Source: DASRBN01 sp035294305
GTDB lineage: Bacteria; Chloroflexota; Ktedonobacteria; Ktedonobacterales; Ktedonobacteraceae
Assembly (NCBI GenBank): GCA_035294305.1
Contig: DATGLD010000049.1
Span: 201,883-265,882 of the forward strand
Length of the DNA stretch: 64,000 bases
Direction: 5' to 3'
The translations under genes were made by a program, and so were the position numbers. Positions 7,355 through 15,381 of the stretch are shown piece after piece; the stretch's first letter is position 1; the number at the start of each line of letters is the position of its first letter. The notes beneath the pieces were generated by a model. The model was not told the DNA's origin, searched no databases, and saw nothing but the letters and a program-made list of their open reading frames with translations.

Positions 7355-10048
7355 TCACCCTGCCTCATCGTGTGTGAGTGGGGCCTGCCCACGTCGCTTA
7401 AGCTCGTCGATGAGGCCTTCCGCGCCCTGTTTTTTAATGATCATCAACGTTGGATGCGCCGGACGCACAATCGCATCGTTGATGGAGGTTACGGCGGCAA
7501 GTTCGCGCAGGACGGCACTATCGGCAACTTCCAGCAGGGTCGCATCGCTGTAGAGGCGAATGCGTCCGTAGTTCGCTATTCTGCTTTCAAGTTGCGCAAG
7601 CCATTGCTTGATGGCGGTACTTTCACCGTACGCAGGCGCCCCGGCATTGCGCAGCAACTCTAGTAAAGGAGCAGGCGATTGTCCACGGCTGAGTGCCGCG
7701 CTCAATGATGCCGCGGAGAGTCGATAGCAAAGTTGACCTGCCTGAACACCGCAGATTTCGGTGAAGCGCTCAATCAGCTCAATGACCTCCCAGTTCTCAG
7801 GAATGGAAGGCAACAGCAGCTTGCTCTCTTCAGATACAGTAATCGTAGGGGCCAGATGTATCCCGCCCCCGGAACTATTCTCCGTCAAGGCCCCATTTAT
7901 CGTGCTCACCGTCGTCCGCAGGCTGTTCGTTTCAGGAATGCCATTCAAAAGAACGCCCGCTGTTGGAGCTAGCCGGAAAGCAAGCAGGCGGTCGTCGGGT
8001 GCTAACACAATATCCGCGATACCCCACCAGTGCAGTGGGCCTTGTATTAAGCGAGCGAGGTAGTGTCCCTCCGCGCGCAACCATTCCGGCAATTGCGCAG
8101 GGCGCAAGGGTCGCCCCTCTTCCTGCTCCATCCACCAGTGAGGCGATGAAAAATGGCGCTGTCTTCTCTGCAAGAAGTAGGGATTTAAGCGGTAGATGAA
8201 GCGCGCAAAGGAGGGAAAATTGATCCAGCGATCTCGTGGTGCCTGCGCTATCAATGCGGTAAGGGTTTGCCGGGCCTCACTATTTTCGGCCTCCAGTTCT
8301 CCCGCTCGCAGCGCCGGTTGGCCTGAAGGTGTACAGCGGCAACACAATCGCACTCCCTCATCGTTCAGATCCAACAGCTCGGCATAACTGGTCTGCTTTA
8401 ACCAATGCGAGAAGAGTTCTCGTAAAACGTCGGCGCGTCCCGGCCCAAGCAACAACTGTGCGGCATTGGGCAATACGCGCAGGCATGGTGTCGATGTGTC
8501 ACCCGGATAGACGATCTCAGCCATTCTCAGCAATCGGACCGCGAAGCGCAAAAATCCGAGCGAGTATCTATTCATCGTCGCGGCCTGCAATGATTCCAGC
8601 AGCGAGGGTTCTGGCATATCGCCCGGCGCTGGAATTAACATTGACCCATCGCTGGCCCCTGGATCTCCGTCTTTACGAGGAATTGGCGACGAAATCCCCA
8701 CCCGATTAGCTGTTCCTGGCGCTGGACTGGGGACGCGATAAATCGGGCCTCTACGGGAATCGCGCCGCTCTTCCCGTTCAACCAGATAGCCATCCAGAGC
8801 ACGTGCTATTAACAGAAGGTCGGCTAGAAGGGTATACTGTTCCGCCCATTGGACATTGAGCGCATCTTTATTCCCATTGCCGGAGGATTCGACTGCAAAA
8901 GTGGTGACGGGAACGGCTACGTGCAAGGCTCTCCGCACTTCCAGCGGCACCTGCCAATGCAGGTCAAGCGATGCTCCACTCAATCCCATACGCTGTTGTA
9001 GTGAGGCGTTGAGGCTGGAGCGCAGGATAAATGCTTTACTTGAGAGGGCGAGCAGCATCGTTTGCAACTGGCCGGGGCTTCCTAATGAGAATCGTTCGCA
9101 TAGGCCGCGCAGGTCTTCATCGCTCATGGTGCCACCGGCGAGGGTGAGGGCGGCTAACAATTGACGCTGTGATTTTTCGAGGGTTGCCGCTATACGTCGC
9201 ACCACTTCAGCCTGCTGAAGCATATTCGTGATTGCTTCAACTAACTGCAGCTTGTTCAAGCCAACCGTTGTTATATCATATTCACGAGCGATACCACGCA
9301 GTTCGCTGAGGCTTAATGATGCAAGCATTTCGGCAATAGTGCCGGCATGCCCGGTGATCCTGGAGGTCGAGGCGTTGAAGTGGACCGCGCTACGCTGCAT
9401 TGAGACGGCGGGAGTGATATCGCGCCCCTTTTGCGGATTCTGGCCAACGGATTCCGCCTGGGAATCCTGGACGGTTGATGGCATAGGTGGGTCCTCCTGG
9501 GAATGCGGGGCTCGAACGGCATCGCTATCTTTGGCGGAGGATAGGTGTGCCGCAGAAGGTATTGTTGTTGATTGAAAGGTTGCGGGATGAGAAATCCACT
9601 GGTAAAGCAGTGCGGCAGCATGAACACAGGCGGAGTCTTGCCGGTCGCATGTGCAGGTGGCAATCCATGAGTGGTCAGCCCGCACTTCGACCCCGACAAT
9701 GTAGCATCCTGGAGCGTTTTGCGTATCTGCCTGTTTTATCGGTGTGACACCGTTTGTGTGTAATACTGCTTGCTCAGGAGAGATGTCGGGCACATCAACG
9801 ATACCGGAGACTCTTGCCTCCTGGCGTTTCATTGAGTGGACGGCGCCAATACGGCAATATTCCTGCCCCAGCGAGGCGACCGTCAACCCGGCCACGCTGA
9901 CGATATCAGCCTCACGCAGGCGCAACAAAGCGCCCGGTACCCCACTATATGCACCATACACATCATACATAACAAGCTGCTCCGGCACCTGTTCGTCTTC
10001 ACCTTCCAGGTAAATAGAATGAGACGAAAGAAGCGCGATAGTTCGCAC
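7355..10048 (-). CDS. SWIM zinc finger plus SAP-like plus XPB/Ssl2 N-terminal-like protein
   Basis: About 897 residues from the GTG at 10048 (914 if a TTG at 10099 is used). Near residues 132-143 is a SWIM zinc finger, CTCDRQDSACVH (CxC-x6-CxH), known from proteins that contact DNA or other proteins. Further on (about residues 240-280) a SAP-like helix pair, SLSELRGIAREYDITTVGLN, suggests DNA binding. The C-terminal third (PENWEVIELIERFTEICGV, then LCYRLSAASLSAALSRG) matches the XPB/Ssl2 N-terminal-like domain also present in the gene immediately downstream. There are no ATPase motifs. The TTG start is unlikely because it forms the -35 box of a good promoter. The two genes are almost certainly one transcript. 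Confidence 0.75.
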   Translation of the reverse strand: MRTIALLSSHSIYLEGEDEQVPEQLVMYDVYGAYSGVPGALLRLREADIVSVAGLTVASLGQEYCRIGAVHSMKRQEARVSGIVDVPDISPEQAVLHTNGVTPIKQADTQNAPGCYIVGVEVRADHSWIATCTCDRQDSACVHAAALLYQWISHPATFQSTTIPSAAHLSSAKDSDAVRAPHSQEDPPMPSTVQDSQAESVGQNPQKGRDITPAVSMQRSAVHFNASTSRITGHAGTIAEMLASLSLSELRGIAREYDITTVGLNKLQLVEAITNMLQQAEVVRRIAATLEKSQRQLLAALTLAGGTMSDEDLRGLCERFSLGSPGQLQTMLLALSSKAFILRSSLNASLQQRMGLSGASLDLHWQVPLEVRRALHVAVPVTTFAVESSGNGNKDALNVQWAEQYTLLADLLLIARALDGYLVEREERRDSRRGPIYRVPSPAPGTANRVGISSPIPRKDGDPGASDGSMLIPAPGDMPEPSLLESLQAATMNRYSLGFLRFAVRLLRMAEIVYPGDTSTPCLRVLPNAAQLLLGPGRADVLRELFSHWLKQTSYAELLDLNDEGVRLCCRCTPSGQPALRAGELEAENSEARQTLTALIAQAPRDRWINFPSFARFIYRLNPYFLQRRQRHFSSPHWWMEQEEGRPLRPAQLPEWLRAEGHYLARLIQGPLHWWGIADIVLAPDDRLLAFRLAPTAGVLLNGIPETNSLRTTVSTINGALTENSSGGGIHLAPTITVSEESKLLLPSIPENWEVIELIERFTEICGVQAGQLCYRLSAASLSAALSRGQSPAPLLELLRNAGAPAYGESTAIKQWLAQLESRIANYGRIRLYSDATLLEVADSAVLRELAAVTSINDAIVRPAHPTLMIIKKQGAEGLIDELKRRGQAPLTHDEAG

Positions 10049-10063
10049 CTGGAATCGACCATG

Positions 10064-10099
10064 TTGCGTTATAATAGCACGTAGCAGACAGGGGGTCAA
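10064..10099 (-). promoter_or_regulatory. Promoter of the SWIM/XPB-N gene pair
   Basis: On the minus strand TTGACC (10099-10094), a 17-bp spacer and TATTAT (10076-10071) form a good sigma-70-type promoter, with a start expected near 10064. The leader to the GTG codon at 10048 would be only about 16 nt and holds no clear Shine-Dalgarno sequence. Confidence 0.5.
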
Positions 10100-10258
10100 T
10101 CGTAGCCAGTGTCAATGCCCACGCTATCATTAACCAATAGAACGGCAATCAGGGGAAAAAGTCACGTGAGCAGTAGAACGTATTGATGCTGGCGCTGGCA
10201 TCTTCATATCAGTGAGGCGTAAGGTGTTATACTTAAAAGGCACATGAGAGGCGCTAGC

Positions 10259-10275
10259 AGGCGACCACAAGAGTA
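10259..10275. repeat. Half copy of the GGCGACCACAAG palindromic repeat
   Basis: AGGCGACCACAAGAG is one arm of the intergenic repeat seen as a complete hairpin at 39800-39854. Here it lies directly upstream of the dienelactone hydrolase ribosome site. Confidence 0.4.
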
Positions 10276-10314
10276 TACCTCTGCAATATTATGAATGAGA
10301 AGGAGGATTTTCCA

Positions 10315-11013
10315 ATGGCTCAAACAGCACAAGGTGTCACATTTCCATCCGGCGCAAAGAAAATCGACGCTTATCTGGCCCGTCCAGAGGGCGAGGGATC
10401 GTTTCCCGCCGTTGTCGTAATACACGAGGCATATGGTCTTAATGAGAATATCAGGGATATCACACGCCGCTTTGCCAACGAGGGATATATCGCCCTTGCC
10501 GTCGATCTCTTCGCGGGACGCAATCGCGCCGTATGTATGTTCAGCTTCATGACCGCTATGTTCTTCAACTCACTCAATCACCAGGGTATTGTAGACCTCA
10601 AAGCAGCGCTGACCTTCCTCAGCGAGCAGCCCGGTGTCGATACTACCCGTCTTGGCGCGATTGGGTTCTGCATGGGAGGGGGCTTTGCCATCGCGTGGGC
10701 CTGCACGGACAGCCGTCTCAAGGTCATCGCGCCTTTCTACGCCTCGAATCCACGCCCGCTGGAAGCCGTGGCGCGTCTTTGTCCCGTTGTAGGCTCTTAT
10801 CCCACCGCCGATTTCACCACGGCGCAAGGGCATAAGCTAGAAGCAGCCTTGCAAGCTTACAACATCCCGCACGATATAAAATTCTATCCAGGCGCTAAAC
10901 ATTCCTTCTTCAATGAGCAGGGGAGCAGGTACAATCATGCCGCCGCCGAAGATGCATGGCAGCGTGTGCTGGCGTTCTTTAACGAGCAGATTGGAACGAA
11001 GGCCGCAGTGTGA
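10315..11013 (+). CDS. Dienelactone hydrolase family protein
   Basis: A 232-residue alpha/beta hydrolase of the dienelactone hydrolase family, which hydrolyses lactones and other small esters. The Cys nucleophile sits in GFCMGGG (C119), the acid is probably D166 in YPTADFT, and the base H196 is in GAKHSFFN. E38 in IHEAYGLNENI also fits the family. Length and cytosolic character are typical. The start at 10315 (MAQTAQG) is chosen because AGGAGG lies 8 nt upstream; the frame is open further, to 10291, without support. It stands alone between divergent and convergent neighbours, so the physiological substrate is unknown. Confidence 0.9.
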   Translation: MAQTAQGVTFPSGAKKIDAYLARPEGEGSFPAVVVIHEAYGLNENIRDITRRFANEGYIALAVDLFAGRNRAVCMFSFMTAMFFNSLNHQGIVDLKAALTFLSEQPGVDTTRLGAIGFCMGGGFAIAWACTDSRLKVIAPFYASNPRPLEAVARLCPVVGSYPTADFTTAQGHKLEAALQAYNIPHDIKFYPGAKHSFFNEQGSRYNHAAAEDAWQRVLAFFNEQIGTKAAV

Positions 11014-11019
11014 GCCTCT

Positions 11020-11484
11020 CTACTCTGCGTCTCTTAAATACTGTTTCTGCTCCATCATCTCAACCTGTTCATACGGAACAGGGGAAGAAAGAATCTCTTT
11101 ATGGCCGTTCCAGGAGACAGGTGAGTGGGCATTTTCGGCAGGACGAATATCCTTTGGTTCGTAAGAGGCTACCAATCGCTCACGCATCTGCGCGAACGCC
11201 TCAGCGTCGATCTCACCAGCTGCGTAGCGCTCGCGCAGTTTATCTAAGGAAGAGAGGCCATCTGACGGTGAAGCCAGCAGGTCTGCGAGAAGAGGTTTCA
11301 CGTACGGCAAGATCAATCGCAGCAAGACCCACGTCATGATGATAAGCAGGGCGATCCAGAATATGGTGCTCAACATCGATAAAAATGCTGATGATTCTGG
11401 GCCTGGGGCAGGCGACCAGCCGTATCCACCACCATTCCATTGGTGTGGATGCCAGCGCATCCATGGGTGTTCATTTGGCCCCAT
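11020..11484 (-). CDS. SHOCT-domain membrane protein
   Basis: 154 residues: a Trp/His/Gly-rich N-terminus (HPWMRWHPHQWNGGG), one membrane segment (about residues 34-60, STIFWIALLIIMTWVLLRLI), then a SHOCT-type motif (LDKLRERYAAGEIDAEAFAQ). SHOCT is a short C-terminal oligomerisation-type module common on small membrane proteins. The remaining 50 residues are hydrophilic. The start has AAGGAGG 9 nt upstream. It begins 27 nt after the haem membrane protein gene on the same strand and is probably co-transcribed with it. The His-rich N-terminus could bind metal, which is speculation. Confidence 0.75.
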   Translation of the reverse strand: MGPNEHPWMRWHPHQWNGGGYGWSPAPGPESSAFLSMLSTIFWIALLIIMTWVLLRLILPYVKPLLADLLASPSDGLSSLDKLRERYAAGEIDAEAFAQMRERLVASYEPKDIRPAENAHSPVSWNGHKEILSSPVPYEQVEMMEQKQYLRDAE

Positions 11485-11511
11485 TACGCATATCCTCCTT
11501 CCTTCTTTCCT

Positions 11512-12192
11512 TCATTTAATATGGACAACTTCTGATGCTCTCTTGTTAATACGCTGTGTAGTAACATCAACGTTTCGTTGTGCGCGAGAGTCACTATGAT
11601 TATAAGGAGCAGCAGTTCTGCTGGCGACTGCTTGCGCGCGCTCGCGCTGTTTGCGTTTGCCTGCCGGATCCAATAGCCGCCGGCAGAACAGTGACCCTAC
11701 CAGTATAATACTGGCGATATAGATGCCCAGCGCCCAGGGTGCCTGCGTATCGCTGCCCGTACCCAGGCCGTGAATAGTCGCGAGGGCATAAATACCCAGC
11801 GTCAGAACGTGCAGTCGCCGCCACCATGTATAGCCTATATGCGGGCGCAGCCAGGTGCTGATGCCGATAGCGATGCCAAGGTATAACGCGACGATGCCGA
11901 GCGCCATCCAGAATGTACGATACGTGCTGGCAAAAGGAATGAATACTTCGTACCAGCCGAAACGTGTGAACGGATCTATCCAGACCGCCAGCACATGCAC
12001 GGCGATAAAGATCGTGCCGAGCAACGTCAGAAAGTTATGTAATTCGCTGTTGATCAGTCGCGGCCACCAGCGTGGTGACTGCAACTGTGTCGAGAGCGCC
12101 AATCCTATTGCGACTGCTAATGTCAGTAATATATACGCGGTAAAGCCGCCTGCCCGCGCCACATTCCAGGTAATTGCTTCCCATATTGCCAT
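11512..12192 (-). CDS. Ferric reductase-like transmembrane haem protein
   Basis: 226 residues with about six membrane segments. Two His pairs in opposite helices, H52/H66 (ELHNFLTLLGTIFIAVHVL) and H128/H141 (RRLHVLTLGIYALATIHGL), have the 13-14-residue spacing expected of bis-haem ligands in the ferric reductase-like domain. That family includes MsrQ, FRE/NOX membrane parts and related quinol:haem proteins. No NAD(P)/FAD domain is fused, so a partner must supply electrons. The start has GGAGG 7 nt upstream. It follows a Ser-rich membrane protein gene by 94 bp and precedes the SHOCT gene, suggesting a three-gene membrane redox cluster. The C-terminus is basic and cytosolic. Confidence 0.8.
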   Translation of the reverse strand: MAIWEAITWNVARAGGFTAYILLTLAVAIGLALSTQLQSPRWWPRLINSELHNFLTLLGTIFIAVHVLAVWIDPFTRFGWYEVFIPFASTYRTFWMALGIVALYLGIAIGISTWLRPHIGYTWWRRLHVLTLGIYALATIHGLGTGSDTQAPWALGIYIASIILVGSLFCRRLLDPAGKRKQRERAQAVASRTAAPYNHSDSRAQRNVDVTTQRINKRASEVVHIK

Positions 12193-12286
12193 GATTTTAC
12201 CTCCATAAGTTGGGCAGGCCGCACTTCCACCGTCTCTAGTATATCATAGTGTATCGTGTTTGTGGCCTGCATGCATCACTATTTCC

Positions 12287-12898
12287 TCAAGAAACGCTGG
12301 TTCCGCTTACGGATGACGATGAGCTACTTGAACCAAAATTATTACTGCCGCTCTGGTTAAAGTAGCCGCCGGAACTGCTCGTGGAGCTATTCGAGCTACT
12401 CGAACTGTTATTTGAGCTACTCGAGTTGCTATTCGAACTGCTTGAGTTGGTAGAAGACGAACTTGACGATGATGTTGATTGAGAAGTCGTCGATGACGTA
12501 CTATTGGTTGCGGTGGTAGTAGCGATCTGGTGATAGGCCACGAGCCCACTGATGGAACCGAAGCTGATAATAGATGCTACAACCAGCGACTGCTTGAACT
12601 TGCGAACCAGCTCCAACGCGCGCGCCTTTGTCATGCGCAGCTCTTTGGGTGCCTGCCCTGCTGCCCTCCTGGCGCCTGCAAGAGTGGGCTGTCCCGCGCT
12701 CCTGGCATCCGCGCGAGGCGCCAGTACATTGTGGGGCCGTTGAGCGCTAACTCTTTGTTGCTGCTCGCGATACTGCGCAGGTGAAGGCGGCCACGCAATT
12801 TGCTCCTTAATATCTGTATGATCTTTGTTTGCAAGAGTTTGATTCTGCTGTGGTATCCAGGGAACAGATTGTTCATATTCGTATGGATTTGTTTCCAT
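12287..12898 (-). CDS. Single-pass membrane protein with long serine/asparagine tail
   Basis: 203 residues. A hydrophilic N-terminal half of about 105 residues, ending in a basic segment (MTKARALELVRKFKQSL), leads to one membrane helix (VVASIISFGSISGLVAYHQIA). An extracellular tail of about 75 residues is almost only Ser, Asn and Thr, with Gly near the end. Such tails are flexible and are often glycosylated spacers. No catalytic motif is seen. The start has AAGGAG 8 nt upstream. It is the first gene of the probable cluster with the ferric reductase-like protein, so a membrane scaffold or electron-transfer partner is possible, but this is context only. Confidence 0.7.
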   Translation of the reverse strand: METNPYEYEQSVPWIPQQNQTLANKDHTDIKEQIAWPPSPAQYREQQQRVSAQRPHNVLAPRADARSAGQPTLAGARRAAGQAPKELRMTKARALELVRKFKQSLVVASIISFGSISGLVAYHQIATTTATNSTSSTTSQSTSSSSSSSTNSSSSNSNSSSSNNSSSSSNSSTSSSGGYFNQSGSNNFGSSSSSSSVSGTSVS

Positions 12899-12950
12899 TG
12901 TTTGCTCTCCTTATTATTGGTGAGTTATCACAAGGGTGTCATTGGATTGG

Positions 12951-12973
12951 AGGGCGACACCAGGGTACGCCCT
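12951..12973. repeat. AGGGCG...CGCCCT intergenic palindromic repeat
   Basis: AGGGCGACACCAGGGTACGCCCT is a diverged copy of the family described at 45434. With the copy at 13088-13144 it makes up most of the recognisable content of the 311-bp gap between 12899 and 13209. The rest shows no gene. Confidence 0.5.
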
Positions 12974-13087
12974 TACAAAATCTCTTTTCCTCACAGTATG
13001 AGCATAGCCTCTGTTGATTTAATCTTCATTGGAGAAAAATGTGAGGTTTCCAATTTGAGTGATCCTGAATGTGAGACACAGGCAAGG

Positions 13088-13144
13088 GTGGAGGGCGTAC
13101 CCTTGTGGTCGCCCTCTCGATGCTCATATGTGGTCGCCCTCCAC
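13088..13144. repeat. Double copy of the GTGGTCGCCCTC intergenic repeat
   Basis: The outer arms GTGGAGGGCG (13088-13097) and CGCCCTCCAC (13135-13144) pair perfectly. Between them is GTACCCTTGTGGTCGCCCTC and a second TGTGGTCGCCCTC. The arrangement (palindrome plus a second right arm about 20 bp on) is the same as at 45434-45489 and 28297-28347. Confidence 0.6.
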
Positions 13145-13209
13145 CTCCAGCTTTTCCGCCCTCGCCCTCTTTCCCGTACCTCATATACGGGATGACTTAT
13201 GTTAAGCGT

Positions 13210-15300
13210 TCATTTTGTGGTTGAGCAGTAGTACAGCATTGTCCCACCTGAGCCAGACCCACTATTGGTCGAGGAGGATTGCCAGGCGCTTGACGGCACT
13301 GCCGTGCAGTTCTGTATTACCCAGGAGGTGAGAGAACTTTGCTGGCCAGGTCCGCCACCAGCTTCTCCCAATCCTCGTGGCCCACCGGCACCGGGTCCTG
13401 GAAAATCTCCGTTCTGGCCGGGCAACTGGTCGATTGCCTGCTGTGATGGACCAGATCCTCCACCGAACGAGTCGAGCAGGAAGTAGCGTACTGTTCCGTT
13501 CTTTACAAGCGCGGTTAGCTGCGAGGTCGTCAGGATAGGGTCGCTACCGCTGAAGCCTCCCAGCGCCATGACCGGCCTGTTCGTTGCCAGGATGATACTA
13601 TCGGCTGCGTTTGAGCTGGGTACGGCTACCAGGTACTTCGCGTTCCCCTGGTGCGCTTCCAGGTATTTGATAAGCGCGGTGTCTACGCCCGCATTGATGT
13701 TTGCGGTGCCGTTGCCACCAGGGCCTCCTTGCTGTGTTGGGCCTGCTACGGGCAACTGAACGGAAACGTCTTCCAGCACCGGTATGGCCGCCCATACGGT
13801 AGGGGTAATCATCAGTCCTAACATAGCAAGACTCAATATGGGCAGCATATAGCGCGCCTTGCTGATAGCGAAATCGAAGCGCGGAAGCAGGCGGAGAACG
13901 AATAGCACGGTCGCGCCTCCTACACAAAGGATAGCAATGAGAGGTATGAGCGCCTGGCCCCAGGTAGGGTAGCTATTCAGGATGTTGATCTGGACGACGG
14001 CCGTCGCGATCAGTGCCAGGGGCAGCAGCCAGCCTCTCCAACCGGAGCGCTGGTAATCCTGCCACATAGTGACGATGCCAATGCCGGAGAGCGTGGCAAT
14101 CGCGGGAGCCATTTCAGCCAGGTAGTACTGGTGGAAGAAGCCGGCGATGCTGAAGAAGACGCCCATAGTAAGCAGCCACATGCCCCACAATATCAGGGAT
14201 TGCTGTTTGCGGTCGCTTTGCGGGTGCGGTCGTCGCTGCCAGGCAACCGCGAGCGCGCCGAGTATCGCCAGGGGTAACAGCCAGGCGATCTGTTCTCCTA
14301 ACGGTTCGGTAAAGAGGCGCAGCGGGCCAGGTGTACCCGTATCAAAAACGCCGTTGCTGCCTCCGCTGCCCTGCGGGCCGCCATTTCCATTCGCGTTGCT
14401 GGATTGATTGGATGCGCCCGTATTCGCATTTGTGCGTCCGCCGATACCGAATTGTCCCAGCAGGCGGCTGATACCATTGTAGCCAAGCGCGAGGCTGATC
14501 TCTGAGTTATTCTGGCTGGAGCCGACATAGGGACGTTGCGAGGCCGGGGTAAGATCGACGGCCAGCGCCCATGAGAGCGAGATGGAGAGCAACAGCAATC
14601 CTGCAAGTGCCAGGTGCAGCACGCGCTTCCATATGCTCCTGGGCGCGGCGAGCAGGTAGAGCAGGCCATAGGCGGGCACGACCAGGTAGGCTTCCAGCAT
14701 CTTGATATTGAAGCCTATTCCTACCGCTACGGCGCACAGCAGCAGCCAGCGCAACTTCCCGGTTTCGGCGGCCCGCAGCACCGCCCAAGCGCCTAACAGC
14801 AGAACTAGCGCCAGCGTGCTATCAATCGTGTTATTGCGATTGGTTACGACGCTGATCGGACTGAGCGCCAGGGCCAGCGCAGCCAGTAGACCGGCCACCA
14901 CGCCAAAGTGACGCCGCACCAGGTGATACAGCAGAGCTACCGAGAGTACGCCAGCCAGAGCCTGAGGCAAAAATACGCTGAAAGGCGTAAAACCGAAGAT
15001 TTTTGCGCTCAGTACCTGCAGCCAGAAGCCTAGCGGGGGTTTGTCGATGGTGACAAAGCCGCCGGGGTCGTAGGAGACAAAGAAGAAATTGTGCAGGTTA
15101 TCGAGCATACTGCGCACCCCGGCGGCATAATATAGGTTGCCGAAGCCATTCTGCCCCAACTGGTAAAAATTCATGAAGAGCGAGACGAGCATTACCCCCA
15201 CCAGCGCCAGCCGTTGCCAGAGAGATGAGGGAGCAGCGGCCTTCTTTCTCGCTGTATACTCACCCGCTTGTACTTGAGCCGTCGTGTCTACTATAGCCAT
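13210..15300 (-). CDS. GT39-family membrane glycosyltransferase (YkcB/ArnT-like)
   Basis: 696 residues, about 11 to 12 membrane segments, of the polyprenyl-phosphate-sugar-dependent GT-C type. The first large external loop has the expected acidic catalytic region (residues about 50-90, with YYAAGVRSM and FVTIDKPPLGFWLQ). The loop after the last helices is Gly/Ser/Pro-rich and ends with a small Cys-containing domain (NCTAVPSSAW, YYCSTTK). Resembles B. subtilis YkcB, whose partner YkcC is a GT2 enzyme making the lipid-linked sugar. Exactly such a GT2 (fused to GtrA) lies 81 bp upstream on the same strand. Together they would glycosylate a surface protein or polymer. GAGGAG stands 9 nt before the start. 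Confidence 0.88.
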   Translation of the reverse strand: MAIVDTTAQVQAGEYTARKKAAAPSSLWQRLALVGVMLVSLFMNFYQLGQNGFGNLYYAAGVRSMLDNLHNFFFVSYDPGGFVTIDKPPLGFWLQVLSAKIFGFTPFSVFLPQALAGVLSVALLYHLVRRHFGVVAGLLAALALALSPISVVTNRNNTIDSTLALVLLLGAWAVLRAAETGKLRWLLLCAVAVGIGFNIKMLEAYLVVPAYGLLYLLAAPRSIWKRVLHLALAGLLLLSISLSWALAVDLTPASQRPYVGSSQNNSEISLALGYNGISRLLGQFGIGGRTNANTGASNQSSNANGNGGPQGSGGSNGVFDTGTPGPLRLFTEPLGEQIAWLLPLAILGALAVAWQRRPHPQSDRKQQSLILWGMWLLTMGVFFSIAGFFHQYYLAEMAPAIATLSGIGIVTMWQDYQRSGWRGWLLPLALIATAVVQINILNSYPTWGQALIPLIAILCVGGATVLFVLRLLPRFDFAISKARYMLPILSLAMLGLMITPTVWAAIPVLEDVSVQLPVAGPTQQGGPGGNGTANINAGVDTALIKYLEAHQGNAKYLVAVPSSNAADSIILATNRPVMALGGFSGSDPILTTSQLTALVKNGTVRYFLLDSFGGGSGPSQQAIDQLPGQNGDFPGPGAGGPRGLGEAGGGPGQQSSLTSWVIQNCTAVPSSAWQSSSTNSGSGSGGTMLYYCSTTK

Positions 15301-15381
15301 ACATGTGTTCTCCTCGTGTTATTGAATGTTCTGGCGATTGCGCCAGGCATATCGTTTCATGAACGCAAGCATAGAGCCTGC

